Notes: a model not told the origin generated them from the sequence alone. A stretch of DNA of 48,051 nt from Gammaproteobacteria bacterium AqS3 (GCA_001750645.1 MEIF01000011.1:1-48051), one strand, 5' to 3'; positions 28,737 to 37,652 are shown, counted from the stretch's first letter. Program-made: numbers and translations.

Positions 28737-29639
28737 TTAGCTTGGATGGGCCGGGTCGGCCAGGTGGCCGTCGGGCTCGGGGACGACGGTGTTCTCGATA
28801 AACCCGATGCGCTCGACTTCGACGCGCACGACATCGCCCGCCCTGAGCCACTGCTGCGGCTGCATGGCGGCGCCCACCCCGCCCGGGGTGCCGGTCGGGA
28901 TGATGTCGCCCGGCTCCAGCGTCATCACCTTGGAGAGGTGAGCCAGCAGTTTGGCCGGGGGGAATTTCAGCTTGGCGGTGCTGTCCCGCTGCCGCCGCTC
29001 GCCGTTGACGAAGGTGGCGAGGTCGAGGTCGGGCAGTGCGCCGACCTCGTCAATCGTCAGGATCGCCGGCCCCATCGGGCAGTGCGTGTCGAAGGACTTG
29101 CCCAGCGTGAAGGTCGGCGAGGCCATCTGCCAGTCGCGCACGCTGAAATCGTTGACGATGGTGAAGCCGGCGATGAACTCGCCGGCCCGCTCCTCGGGGA
29201 TGTGCCGGCCCCGCCGGCCGATGACGATGGCGAACTCGCCCTCGTAGTCCAGCTGCCCGGATACGCGCGGCAGGTGGATGTCGTCGTGGGGGCCGCTGAC
29301 GCTGGTGACCTGCTTGTTGAACACCAGCGGCACCTCGGGAATGCTGCGCCCCTGGGCCTGCACCTCGGCAATGTGGTTGAGGTAGTTCAGCCCGACCGCC
29401 AGTATTTTGCGCGGGCGCGGCACCGGCGCCATCAGGCGGACTTCCCGCAGGCTCAGCTGCGGGGACTGTTTGGCGATGCGCACCGCGCGCTCCAGAAAGC
29501 CGGCGCCGGCGCTGAGGGCGCCGACCATGTCCAGGGCGGCGAGCTCGGCATCGGCTGAGAGGTCGGCGAGGGCGTCGCCCGATTCGCTGAGCGCCCCCAG
29601 CTTTTCGCGTCCGCTGTGGTGAAAGGTCGCCAGCCGCAC
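28737..29639 (-). CDS. Fumarylacetoacetate hydrolase-family protein
   Basis: The protein has 300 residues from GTG 29639, which has GGGAGGAC upstream; this start gives the usual family length and removes a meaningless Ala/Arg-rich extension. The FAH fold is evident from KILAVGLNYLNHIAEVQAQG, LVFNKQVTSVSGPHDDIHLP, the metal-binding Glu pair in LDYEGEFAIVIGRRG, VNDFSVRDWQ, KSFDTHCPMGPAIL and DIIPTGTPGGVG. Members hydrolyse C-C bonds of acylpyruvates or act as decarboxylases, hydratases or isomerases in ring-cleavage pathways. In this operon it may process a keto-acid from the oxidised substrate; the exact reaction is not deducible. Confidence 0.92.
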   Translation of the reverse strand: MRLATFHHSGREKLGALSESGDALADLSADAELAALDMVGALSAGAGFLERAVRIAKQSPQLSLREVRLMAPVPRPRKILAVGLNYLNHIAEVQAQGRSIPEVPLVFNKQVTSVSGPHDDIHLPRVSGQLDYEGEFAIVIGRRGRHIPEERAGEFIAGFTIVNDFSVRDWQMASPTFTLGKSFDTHCPMGPAILTIDEVGALPDLDLATFVNGERRQRDSTAKLKFPPAKLLAHLSKVMTLEPGDIIPTGTPGGVGAAMQPQQWLRAGDVVRVEVERIGFIENTVVPEPDGHLADPAHPS

Positions 29640-29661
29640 GCGCCATGTCCTCCCGGACGGG

Positions 29662-32088
29662 TTAGCGGGATCGCTTGCGCGTGTTCTGGTTGCGGCCGTA
29701 GTTGTAGCGGCCGGTAAACCGGTACTGGTATTCAACCCCAGCCTTCTGGCCGGAGCCGAAGCTGCTGCGCGCCCCGCCGCCAATGCTGCCGTCGGCGCTG
29801 GTCGGGAACAGCGTCGCGGCGGTCCTGTACTCGCTGTCGAGGCAGTTGCTGCAGAACAGCCGCAGCGCCGAGCGCTTGGTCGGCTGGAAGGTCAGCGAAA
29901 AGTCCAGCAGGCCGTAGGCCTTCTGCTCGGAGATGGCCGAATTGCTGGCATGCAGGTAGTGCAGGCTGCGGCGCATGTAGCTGATGCGCCAGGTGAGCTC
30001 GCGCCCGCTCTCGCGCGTGGTGCGGTAGTCAGCGCCGAGGCGGTAGGTGTACTTGGGCGAGTAGGGCATCCGGTTTTGGTTGTAGCTGATCATCCCGTCC
30101 TCGGAGGCGAAGGAGTCGTACTTGGCGCTCAGGTAGGCGTAGTCGAAGTGGAGCGTCATCGCATCGGTGGCGGCGATCATGGTCTTCCACTCAATGCCCT
30201 CGACCAGGCTGCGCGCGGCGTTTTCAATGGTCGCAAAGGGCGACAGCATGGTGGAGTCTGCGGTCAGCGTCTGCGGGATGGCGACCTGCTGATCCTTGTA
30301 GTTGTAGCGGTAGAGGCTGAGGCTGAGGTTTGATCGGTTGTTGGGGGTCTGCCAGCGCAGCCCCATCTCGCGCGAGATCATCTCCTCCCGCTCGAACGCA
30401 CCCGGTGCGTCCTCGCTCTTGACGGGGTTGTACTGCAGCCCGCCGCTCTTGGTGGCGCTGCCGTAGGTGGCGTAGAGCTTGACGCGCTCGCTCGGCTTGA
30501 CGAACAGCGTCATGGTCGGGTTGGTGACCTCGGTTTTCAGGGTGCCCTGACTGCTGATGGGGTCGTCGCCGCCGAGCGCCTCCAGCATTTTCTCATCACC
30601 GCTGAGGTCGTAGACATAGCGGCGGTTGTCCTTGCTGTGCCGGAACCCGACCGAAAAGCCGGTGCGCTTCGATATCGGGGCGGTGCCGTGGGCAAAGGCC
30701 TCCAGCGTGTTGGTGTGCAGGTCGAGGAAGGTTGCGATTTCCTTGTCGTCCAGATCCATGGCGGCGTCGGCAAAGTCGGCGCCGGCCATCAGCCGCTCGT
30801 TGCGCACGGCGTCGTCGCTGGTGAAGCGCGTCCCCAGCCCCCAGGTGCTGCCCTTTTCGGAGGTTCCGGTGAAGCGCAGCTCCTGGCTGAAGGCCGAGCT
30901 CTCCTCGTCGACGTCCTGCCTGAGGCCGTCCTTGGAGGTCCCGTCAAAGTCGAACATCTCCTTGACCTGATCCGTGGTTCTGCCGCTGGTCCAGCTCGTC
31001 AGGACCCTTCTGCCCTGGTAGTTGAAGCGCAGCATCGCCATGCGCGCCGCAACGTCGACGGAGCCCATCTCGTTGTTGAGGCTCAGCGTCGAGGCCTTGG
31101 CCAGTTCGTCGGAGATTTTGCCGGCCTCGGAGTCCCTGATGCCGTAGTACTTTCCGGAGGCGGTGCTGGCGGCATCGCTGATGCGGCCCTTCTGGGTGAG
31201 GCCGGCCTCGCGCAGCCGCATCTCAACCAGCAGCCGGCGAGTCGGCCTGGCGTCAAATCCAAACACGCTGGTGCTGGCGCTGGGTTCGTCGTATTTCTTG
31301 CCGCCGGGCATCGGGGTGCCGACCGGCCCGCGCGTTTCAAAGCGGCGCAGGTAGCCCGCCCGGACATTCACCGGGCCGGTGAACCTGCCCGAGGCCACGG
31401 CGCCGTACTTGTTGTAGCCGTCCCCGCCCCGCCCGGCGACCAGCGTGCCCTCAACGCCCCGGGTCGGCGAGCGGCTGACCAGGTTGATCACCCCGCCGGT
31501 GCTGCCGCGCCCGAACATCACGCTCTGCGGGCCCTTGACCACCTCGGCCTGCTCCAGGTCGAGCAGCTGGGTCATCAGGGTGCCGCTGCGGTGCAGGCGG
31601 ACGCCGTCGAGGAAGACCGCCACGCCGCCGTCCGAACCCAGATCGTGGCGGGTCGAGCCGACTCCGCGGATGAAGAAGTAGGGGCGAACCGGGCTGTCGC
31701 CGCCGATGGTCAGGCTCGGGGAGACGTTCTGCAGCCCGCCCAGATCCTGCATTTCGCCGCGCTCGATGACATCGCCGCGGATGATGTCCAGGCTGACCAG
31801 CGTGCTGTGCGAGAGCTCCTCGCTGCCGCCTGCATAGGTGATGATTTCGTCCAGTGAAGGCCCCTGTGCGGCCTCGTCCATGGTTTCGTCCATGGCCTCG
31901 TCCATGACTTCATCCATGACCTCTTCCTGCTGCTCCTGGGCGTGGGCGGTGACGCCCGCCAGAGCCAGGGCGAAAGCCATAAAAAATGCCAAAAACGGCG
32001 ATTTGAGAAGCCAGTGCGCGCGCATGAACCGATTGACGAGCCGGTCTGGTCGGCAAATATAGCACTGATAGGAGTTTCTTTCGGCCAT
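29662..32088 (-). CDS. TonB-dependent receptor of the terpene-like operon
   Basis: The protein has 808 residues from ATG 32088, which has GAGGAG 8 bases upstream. The signal segment is long, with a hydrophobic core at about 31-48 (LAFFMAFALALAGVTAHA); the inner ATG (residue 22) is an alternative. After cleavage comes a MDE-repeat linker, then the plug with RPYFFIRGVGSTRHDLGSDG, AVFLDGVRLHRSG and VVKGPQSVMFGRGSTGGVIN. The barrel follows. The C-terminus runs past the last aromatic strand residues (YQYRFTGRYNYG) into a basic tail (RNQNTRKRSR), unlike the Phe ending of the other TBDRs here. It is unrelated in detail to the tandem trio. Position between dehydrogenase and hydrolase genes suggests it imports the pathway substrate. 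Confidence 0.92.
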   Translation of the reverse strand: MAERNSYQCYICRPDRLVNRFMRAHWLLKSPFLAFFMAFALALAGVTAHAQEQQEEVMDEVMDEAMDETMDEAAQGPSLDEIITYAGGSEELSHSTLVSLDIIRGDVIERGEMQDLGGLQNVSPSLTIGGDSPVRPYFFIRGVGSTRHDLGSDGGVAVFLDGVRLHRSGTLMTQLLDLEQAEVVKGPQSVMFGRGSTGGVINLVSRSPTRGVEGTLVAGRGGDGYNKYGAVASGRFTGPVNVRAGYLRRFETRGPVGTPMPGGKKYDEPSASTSVFGFDARPTRRLLVEMRLREAGLTQKGRISDAASTASGKYYGIRDSEAGKISDELAKASTLSLNNEMGSVDVAARMAMLRFNYQGRRVLTSWTSGRTTDQVKEMFDFDGTSKDGLRQDVDEESSAFSQELRFTGTSEKGSTWGLGTRFTSDDAVRNERLMAGADFADAAMDLDDKEIATFLDLHTNTLEAFAHGTAPISKRTGFSVGFRHSKDNRRYVYDLSGDEKMLEALGGDDPISSQGTLKTEVTNPTMTLFVKPSERVKLYATYGSATKSGGLQYNPVKSEDAPGAFEREEMISREMGLRWQTPNNRSNLSLSLYRYNYKDQQVAIPQTLTADSTMLSPFATIENAARSLVEGIEWKTMIAATDAMTLHFDYAYLSAKYDSFASEDGMISYNQNRMPYSPKYTYRLGADYRTTRESGRELTWRISYMRRSLHYLHASNSAISEQKAYGLLDFSLTFQPTKRSALRLFCSNCLDSEYRTAATLFPTSADGSIGGGARSSFGSGQKAGVEYQYRFTGRYNYGRNQNTRKRSR
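31872..31919 (-). repeat. 12-bp in-frame repeat encoding MDE-type tetrapeptides
   Basis: Four consecutive 12-bp units (consensus CCTCGTCCATGG on the plus strand) encode VMDE, AMDE and TMDE tetrapeptides just after the TBDR signal peptide. Copy-number slippage would change linker length without breaking the frame. Confidence 0.8.
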
Positions 32089-32176
32089 TTTGCGGCTCCT
32101 CGAAAATGAATCAGAGGCGTTTTTCAGACCTCTTGGGGCGGTTTCTGCGGCCGGCGACAGCGGGAGCCAAGACACC

Positions 32177-33253
32177 TTACCCCGACGCCTCCCGCTTCAG
32201 GCTGGCCAGATCGATGACAAAGCGGTAGCGCACATCGGCGTTTTCAAGCCGGTCGTAGGCCTCGTTGACCTCGTGCATCTGGATGATTTCGATGTCGGGT
32301 GCGACCCCTTTCTCGGCGCAGAAATCCAGCATTTCCTGGGTCTCCCTCAGCCCGCCTATTCCCGAGCCGGTCAGGATGCGCCGCCCCAGCAGGTGGCCGG
32401 TGTGCAGCTCGGGCATCATTTCGATCATGCCGACGATGACCAGCGGCCGGTCGACCTTCAGCAGCGGCAGGTAGTGCGAGACCTGGTGGCGCACCGGAAT
32501 GGTGTCGAGGATCAGGTCAAAGCGGTTGGCCGCCGCGCGCATGGCGTCGCGATCGGAGCTGATGATGACCTCGTGCGCGCCCAGCCTTTTGCAGTCCTCG
32601 GCCTTGCCGGGCGAGCGCGTCAGCACCGTCACCTCGGCGCCCATGGCCGCCGCCAGCTTGACCCCCACATGCCCCAGCCCGCCCAGGCCGGCGACTGCGA
32701 CCCTGTCGCCGGGGCCGACCTTCCAGGTGCGCAGCGGCGAATAGCTGGTGATGCCGGCGCACAGCAGCGGCGCCGCCTCGGCCGGCCCGAGACCCTCGGG
32801 GACCCGCAGAACGAATTCGTCGCGGACGACGATCTTGTCCGAATAGCCGCCGAAGGTGGTGCTGCCGTCGTGGCGGTCTTTGCCGTTGTAGGTGCCGACC
32901 ATCCCCTCCAGGCAGTACTGCTCCAGATCGGTCGAGCAGTGGCCGCAGTCGCCGCAGCTGTCGACCATGCAGCCGACGGCGACCTGATCGCCGATGCGAT
33001 GGCCCTGCACCTCGCTGCCCAGGGCGCTGACCACGCCGACGATTTCGTGGCCGGGGACGATGGGGTATTGCGTGCGGCCCCAGTCGTTGCGGGCGGCGTG
33101 CAGATCGGAGTGGCAGATGCCGCAGTGCGTGATGTCGATCATCACGTCGTCGGGGCGCAGCGCCCGCCTGGCGAACTCAAAGCGCGCAAGCGGCGCCTCG
33201 GCGCTGCGTGCGGCATAGCCGACCGCGGCGTGCTCATTGGTCTGAATGCTCAT
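32177..33253 (-). CDS. Zinc-dependent alcohol dehydrogenase (cinnamyl/geraniol type)
   Basis: The protein has 358 residues. It is a medium-chain dehydrogenase of the cinnamyl alcohol dehydrogenase/YahK branch. Catalytic zinc ligands are Cys in THCGICHSDLHAA, the His-Glu of VPGHEIVGVV, and the later Cys in AAPLLCAGITSYSPL. The structural zinc site is CGDCGHCSTDLEQYC. The nucleotide-binding motif is VAGLGGLGHVGVKLA. Enzymes of this branch oxidise allylic alcohols such as cinnamyl alcohol or geraniol to aldehydes. The start is the ATG at 33253 with GGGAGG upstream. In this operon it would act on an alcohol produced by the dehydratase/isomerase or P450; the substrate is inferred. Confidence 0.92.
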   Translation of the reverse strand: MSIQTNEHAAVGYAARSAEAPLARFEFARRALRPDDVMIDITHCGICHSDLHAARNDWGRTQYPIVPGHEIVGVVSALGSEVQGHRIGDQVAVGCMVDSCGDCGHCSTDLEQYCLEGMVGTYNGKDRHDGSTTFGGYSDKIVVRDEFVLRVPEGLGPAEAAPLLCAGITSYSPLRTWKVGPGDRVAVAGLGGLGHVGVKLAAAMGAEVTVLTRSPGKAEDCKRLGAHEVIISSDRDAMRAAANRFDLILDTIPVRHQVSHYLPLLKVDRPLVIVGMIEMMPELHTGHLLGRRILTGSGIGGLRETQEMLDFCAEKGVAPDIEIIQMHEVNEAYDRLENADVRYRFVIDLASLKREASG

Positions 33254-33359
33254 AGGCTCCCTCCCGCTGCTTGTTTTTTGTCAGCCCGGTGCAGTGCGCC
33301 GGCGGCTGAGGATTATAGTGACCGGCCCGGGCCTGCGGCGCCCGCTGCCGAGCGATCCC

Positions 33360-34316
33360 TCAGTCCAGCATGCCGCGGCGGTTGAGCTCGTCGACGACGG
33401 CCTGGAGGATTTCGTCCAGGTCCCGCAGCGGCACGCCCAGGCTGTCCCGCCGGGTGAGGTCAAAGCCCGTGGGTCGGATCGGGACCTCCTCGGGGTCGAC
33501 CGGCGGCGGGCTGTACCCGGGCACGCAGCGCTGCAGGGCGGCGAGGATTTCGCGCCAGTGCCAGCTGCGCTTGACCCCGAAGTAGCGCCCCGAGGCGTTC
33601 GGGTTCAGCAGTGCGGCAATGTGCAGCTGGGCCAGGTCGCGCACGTCGATGATCGACATCGAGTCGTTGGGGATGGACTCGGCCATGCGCTCGCCCTTGA
33701 GGATGTCCCGGATCAGGCGCAGCTGGCCGACGGGATCGGGCTGGTAGACCGGCCCGGTGACCAGCGAGGGATTGATCACGGCGGTGCGCAGCCGCCCGCC
33801 GGATTCCTGCATGGCGGCCAGGGCGCCCCGGTCGAGGCGGGTCTTGCCGGCGGGGCCGAACTTGCCCGCGGCGATCTGGGCCGCATCGTCGGACCAGTGA
33901 TCCAGCTCGTTCTTGAGCTCGGGCTCGTCTCCGGGCGGATTCATCGAGCCGGTCGAGGAGGTGAACACGGCGACCGGAACCTCGGCGGTCAGGCAGGCGC
34001 TGCAGATGTTCTGCACGGCGGCGAGCATCAGCTCGACGGTGGCCGGCTCGGCCTTGGCGGTGCCGGCACAGCAGATCAGGCCGCTGCAGCCCTCAAGGGC
34101 GATCTCGATGGAATCGGCGTCGTCGAGCTCGGCCTGCATCAGCGCATACAGGGTCCCGCGCGGGGCGCGCTTCTTGAGCGCCGGCACCAGCCAGGCGGCG
34201 GTGGCCCTCGGGTCGCGCGCCGTCAGGGTCACGTCGTGGCCCCGAGCGATCAGCTCGACCGCGACGTGCGAGCCGATAAAACCGCTGGCGCCGATGACTG
34301 CAATGCGAGAGGACAT
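33360..34316 (-). CDS. NAD-dependent epimerase/dehydratase (extended SDR)
   Basis: The protein has 318 residues. The Rossmann motif is IAVIGASGFIGSHVAVELIA, followed by TLTARDPRAT. A long hydrophobic stretch (GLICCAGTAKAE) and VAVFTSSTGSMNPPG precede the active-site region. The usual YxxxK is not obvious: the corresponding area reads AAQIAAGKFGPAGKTRLDRG, where a tyrosine is missing. This may be an altered active site or a member acting as a ketoreductase/isomerase with other residues. INPSLVTGPVYQPDPVG is typical of dihydroflavonol-reductase-like proteins. It sits 3 bp after the P450 stop, so it is certainly co-transcribed. Confidence 0.87.
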   Translation of the reverse strand: MSSRIAVIGASGFIGSHVAVELIARGHDVTLTARDPRATAAWLVPALKKRAPRGTLYALMQAELDDADSIEIALEGCSGLICCAGTAKAEPATVELMLAAVQNICSACLTAEVPVAVFTSSTGSMNPPGDEPELKNELDHWSDDAAQIAAGKFGPAGKTRLDRGALAAMQESGGRLRTAVINPSLVTGPVYQPDPVGQLRLIRDILKGERMAESIPNDSMSIIDVRDLAQLHIAALLNPNASGRYFGVKRSWHWREILAALQRCVPGYSPPPVDPEEVPIRPTGFDLTRRDSLGVPLRDLDEILQAVVDELNRRGMLD

Positions 34317-34319
34317 GAT

Positions 34320-35594
34320 CTACTTGAACCGGAAGCGGATCGGAAGCGACTTGGGCCCCGATACAAAACCTGCGGCCACGCGCCTGATCGGCCCGGCGGC
34401 CTCAACCGACTCCAGCCGGCTCAGCAGCTCCTCCCAGAGGATGCGCATCTCGAGCCGGGCCAGGTGCTGGCCGAGGCAGACGTGAGCGCCGAAGCCGAGC
34501 GCCAGATGGCGGTTGGGCGAGCGGCGGACATCAAAGCTGAACGGGTTTTCATAGTGCTCCTCGTCGCGGCAGGCCGAGGCGAAGGACAGCATCATCCAGT
34601 CGTCCCTGGCGATGGGCACGCCGCGGATCTCGGTGTCGGCGGTCGCGGTGCGCATGAAGTGCTTGACCGGAGCCTCCCAGCGAATGCTCTCCTCGACCAG
34701 CCCCGGGATCAGATCCGGGTCCTGCTGCACGGCGGCGAATATCTCGGGGTGCTCGCACAGCGCCCACATGCCGGCCGAGACCGAATTGGACGTGGTGTCG
34801 TGCCCCGCCGTGGCCAGGATGACGTAGTAGGACAGCGCCTCGTTCTCGCCCAGCGGCTCGCCGTTGATCCGGCTGTTGGAGATGATGCTGGCCAGGTCGT
34901 CGCGCGGGTTTTTGCGGCGGTCCTGGGTCATGGCGTTGAAGTAGCCGAACACCTCGGCGGCGACCGCCATGATGGCCGCCTGCTGCTCCTCGGGGGTCAT
35001 GTCGCTGCGGCCGTCGACGTTCATGTCGGCGTCCGGCGCCCCGAAGATCTGCTGGGTCAGCTTGAGCATCAGCGGCTCGTCTTCCGGCGGGACGCCCAGC
35101 AGACTCATGATGACGCGCAGCGGGTAGTAGAGCGCGACCTGGCTGGCGAAGTCGCACTCCCCGCCCAGCTCGGCCATCTCATCGACGGCGGTGCGCGCCA
35201 GCTCGCGGATCTTCTCCTCCAGCTGCGGGACCGACTTGGCGCTGAACCACTCCTGGGTCAGGGCGCGGTAGCTGCCGTGATCCGGCTCGTCCATGTGGAC
35301 CATCGTGCGGAATATGTGCGGCGAGCCGCCGGTGTTCTCGCGCGTGATTGCATCGACCGCCTTCGGGGTCAGCACGGTCGCCTTGTCGCCGGCGCGGAAC
35401 AGCGTGTTGTCGCGCTCGACGTGGCGCACGTCGTCGAACTTGCTGATCACCCAGAACGGCTCAAAGCCCTCGAGGTTGGCGCGCGCCACCGGGGCGGTTC
35501 GGCGCAGCTCGGTGAGGACGTCGTGGATGCGGTCGAAGTCGGCGTAGGCCAGGGGGTCGACGATGGTCTCGGCGATGTGCTGGGGCATGTCCAT
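34320..35594 (-). CDS. Cytochrome P450
   Basis: The protein has 424 residues and is a soluble bacterial class I P450. The I-helix oxygen-activation motif is LATAGHDTTSNSVSAG, the K-helix ExxR is in LVEESIRWEAPV, and the heme ligand is Cys373 in LGFGAHVCLGQHLARLEM. The acidic stretch LLGVPPEDEPLMLKLTQ is typical of terpene/steroid-hydroxylating bacterial P450s. It needs a ferredoxin and reductase, and neither is encoded in this window. It lies 21 bp after the linalool-dehydratase-like gene and 3 bp before the SDR gene. I infer hydroxylation of an isoprenoid or steroid-like substrate. Confidence 0.95.
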   Translation of the reverse strand: MDMPQHIAETIVDPLAYADFDRIHDVLTELRRTAPVARANLEGFEPFWVISKFDDVRHVERDNTLFRAGDKATVLTPKAVDAITRENTGGSPHIFRTMVHMDEPDHGSYRALTQEWFSAKSVPQLEEKIRELARTAVDEMAELGGECDFASQVALYYPLRVIMSLLGVPPEDEPLMLKLTQQIFGAPDADMNVDGRSDMTPEEQQAAIMAVAAEVFGYFNAMTQDRRKNPRDDLASIISNSRINGEPLGENEALSYYVILATAGHDTTSNSVSAGMWALCEHPEIFAAVQQDPDLIPGLVEESIRWEAPVKHFMRTATADTEIRGVPIARDDWMMLSFASACRDEEHYENPFSFDVRRSPNRHLALGFGAHVCLGQHLARLEMRILWEELLSRLESVEAAGPIRRVAAGFVSGPKSLPIRFRFK

Positions 35595-35615
35595 GATGGG
35601 GTTCTCCTGTGTGAT

Positions 35616-37349
35616 TTAAATCGGCGCCGCCGGGCGCGACAGCGAGGCCGCCGAGCAGCAGGCGCAAAGGGGTGCCGAGGGCAGGGCAATGCCGCTCGTC
35701 CTGGGGGCGATGACGGCGCCGGCCGGGTCGGATCCGGCCGCGCGCGCTGCGGCAGCGCCGGCCTGGGCGAGTCGCTGCCCGCGCCGGATGCGGCCCGGCT
35801 TGGCGCCCTTGGCGGGGCCGTGATAGCCGGTGTAAATCTGCAGGGCGCGCTCGCCGATCTCCAGATCGATGGCGATGCTGTTCTCGCCCTCGATGCGCCA
35901 GTCGGGGTAGCTCTCGCCGCCGCAGATCACCTGCACGCTGGAGGGATCCGGCAGGCCGGTGACCCGAAAGCCGGTCCTCTCGCCGCTGCGCGCCGGTGCA
36001 CCGGCGTAGGTGTGGATCAGCAGCGTTCCCGCCTCGGAGTCGTTGCAGGCCTGGGCGATGCCGAGCGCCGGATAGTCGACCCCCTCGACGGTCGGCGCCG
36101 AGAATTTTTCGAGGTTGGGGCGGTTGAACAGCCCCCGCCAGGCGCCCGGGCTGCCGACCTCGGCGACCATGGCCAGCGCCGAGAGCTGCCCCCTGGGCCA
36201 GTTCTCGCCGAGGTTGAACCAGAAGCCGAACTCGCCCTCGCCGAAGTGGCGGGGCTCGAAGCGGCTCTCGGCGACGTCGCGCAGCCTGGCCTCGGTGACG
36301 TCGTCGCCGAACTCGCGCGCCGTCGCCAGCCCGAGCGCCAGCAGGCGGGGGTCGGGGCCGGACAGCACCGGGGACTTGGGATCGTCCCAGGCCATCGAGC
36401 GCACCGCCGCCCGGTAGAGGTATTCGGCGAACTCGCCCGCCTGCGGGGCGGTGTAGAACGCCAGCGCCAGGGCAAAGGCCGGGGCGGTGATCTGCTGGTG
36501 CTCGACCAGCGGGTCGTAGTAGAGCGTCACCCACTCCAGGGCGCCGTCCCTGCCGACGCCGTAGTAGGTGTCCTTGGTGTGCTCCAGCCAGCCCTGGTAG
36601 GTCTGGTGCTGATCGTCGCCGAAGACCCCGTCGTAGAGCATCAGCCCGAGGCCGGCGGCGGTCAGGCAGTAGGGCCAGATCTTGGTGTTCTCGCAGTGCG
36701 GCCCCATCGGGTTGGCGCTCCACTGCCCGACCAGGTGCTCGACCAGGCGGTGCTGGGTCCACTCAAAGCGGCTGCGCTCGACGCCGGCGACCTCGAACGG
36801 CGCCCCCCAGCGGTCCTCGCCGCTGACGTAGGCGTGCAGCGACTGCGTCAGGTTGAGCCAGCCCTTGAAGAACAGGTTGCCGTCGGCGCCGATGGGGTCC
36901 TTCTGCAGCCCCCAGGGCTCGACCCCGTTGGCGACCCAGCCCGGGGTGTCGTAGTTGCCGACCAGGTGCTCGGGGATGAACAGGTCGATCCACTCCTGCG
37001 GATAGGAGCCGCGCCTCGGGTCGGGGCCGAACTGCGTCAGCCAGTCGTAGGCCGCCCAGAACGTCAGGTGGCGCTCGACCAGCTGCTCGAGGATGCCGGC
37101 GTAGACCTCGCGCCAGGCCGGGGTGGCGTCGGCCATGATGCCGAGGGCGTAGCTCGATTCGGACAGGTCGAAGCGGGCGAAGCTGAGGGTCGGCTCGGTC
37201 GAGTAGCGGTCCCACCACTCGTGCGGCGTCCCGTCCTCGCTCCAGTCATCCGGGGTGTGCGCCTTGCGGTGCAGGTGTCGCAGCCAGCCCAGCGCCCGAC
37301 CCGACAGATGTGGATAGCGGTTGCGAACCTCGGGTGGCGTTTCCATCAT
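35616..37349 (-). CDS. Linalool dehydratase/isomerase-like protein
   Basis: The protein has 577 residues. No signal peptide is seen, whereas the characterised LinD is periplasmic. Evidence for the family is the all-helical (alpha/alpha) character, GNLFFKGWLNLTQSLHAYVS, and the two cysteines Cys219 and Cys228 in HCENTKIWPYC. Their C-x8-C spacing equals that of LinD's catalytic Cys171/Cys180. A LMLYD strand follows. LinD interconverts myrcene, linalool and geraniol. Residues beyond about 515 become Ala/Arg/Gly-rich without homology and may be a non-conserved tail. The ATG at 37349 overlaps the TGA of the upstream small gene (ATGA), a sign of coupling. The family call is from memory of motifs, so confidence is moderate. 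Confidence 0.68.
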   Translation of the reverse strand: MMETPPEVRNRYPHLSGRALGWLRHLHRKAHTPDDWSEDGTPHEWWDRYSTEPTLSFARFDLSESSYALGIMADATPAWREVYAGILEQLVERHLTFWAAYDWLTQFGPDPRRGSYPQEWIDLFIPEHLVGNYDTPGWVANGVEPWGLQKDPIGADGNLFFKGWLNLTQSLHAYVSGEDRWGAPFEVAGVERSRFEWTQHRLVEHLVGQWSANPMGPHCENTKIWPYCLTAAGLGLMLYDGVFGDDQHQTYQGWLEHTKDTYYGVGRDGALEWVTLYYDPLVEHQQITAPAFALALAFYTAPQAGEFAEYLYRAAVRSMAWDDPKSPVLSGPDPRLLALGLATAREFGDDVTEARLRDVAESRFEPRHFGEGEFGFWFNLGENWPRGQLSALAMVAEVGSPGAWRGLFNRPNLEKFSAPTVEGVDYPALGIAQACNDSEAGTLLIHTYAGAPARSGERTGFRVTGLPDPSSVQVICGGESYPDWRIEGENSIAIDLEIGERALQIYTGYHGPAKGAKPGRIRRGQRLAQAGAAAARAAGSDPAGAVIAPRTSGIALPSAPLCACCSAASLSRPAAPI

Positions 37350-37558
37350 TTGAGCCTTGCGGTCAACCCGAAACGGGCTAGTTTATACACGATATCTGCA
37401 TATATGTCTGTTTGTGCCGGCGGGGGGTCTCCCGCTCGCTGGCGTTTTGAATCGGAGTCGAGTGTCGGTCTGGGAACGAGCAGCAGCACCAGAATCGAGA
37501 TGTCGGCCGTCAGCATCGAGACTATCAGCGCCGCCGGCAAAATCACTGCGATTGGCAT
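37346..37558 (-). CDS. Small predicted membrane peptide, coupled to the LinD-like gene
   Basis: The peptide has 70 residues from ATG 37558, with an AAGGATC site upstream. Residues 3-28 form one hydrophobic helix (AVILPAALIVSMLTADISIL onward); the rest is basic and polar. Its TGA overlaps the ATG of the LinD-like gene as ATGA, which supports a real, translationally coupled gene or a leader peptide. No family is recognised. It could also be a chance frame, since the gap to the divergent gene is otherwise 367 bp without function. Confidence 0.45.
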   Translation of the reverse strand: MPIAVILPAALIVSMLTADISILVLLLVPRPTLDSDSKRQRAGDPPPAQTDIYADIVYKLARFGLTARLK

Positions 37559-37652
37559 GGCGAGATCCTTTTTTTGAACATGCCCCCACTTTACGGAAAG
37601 GTGTTTTTCGGGATTGGGGAAGTTGCGGTCGGTTCCCGCCGTCCGGCAGAGA

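Noticed and set aside
29640-29783. Longer start of the FAH-family protein
   Set aside because: The additional 48 residues are Ala/Thr/Arg-rich, overlap the TBDR gene end, and lack a ribosome site. GTG 29639 has GGGAGGAC and gives the normal length.
33246-37577. A 1443-codon open frame on the plus strand
   Set aside because: It lies antisense to four well-supported genes and has the Arg/Gly/Ala/Val-rich composition typical of high-GC shadow frames. The same applies to the long antisense frames at 14319-17633, 2521-4359 and 37765-39564.
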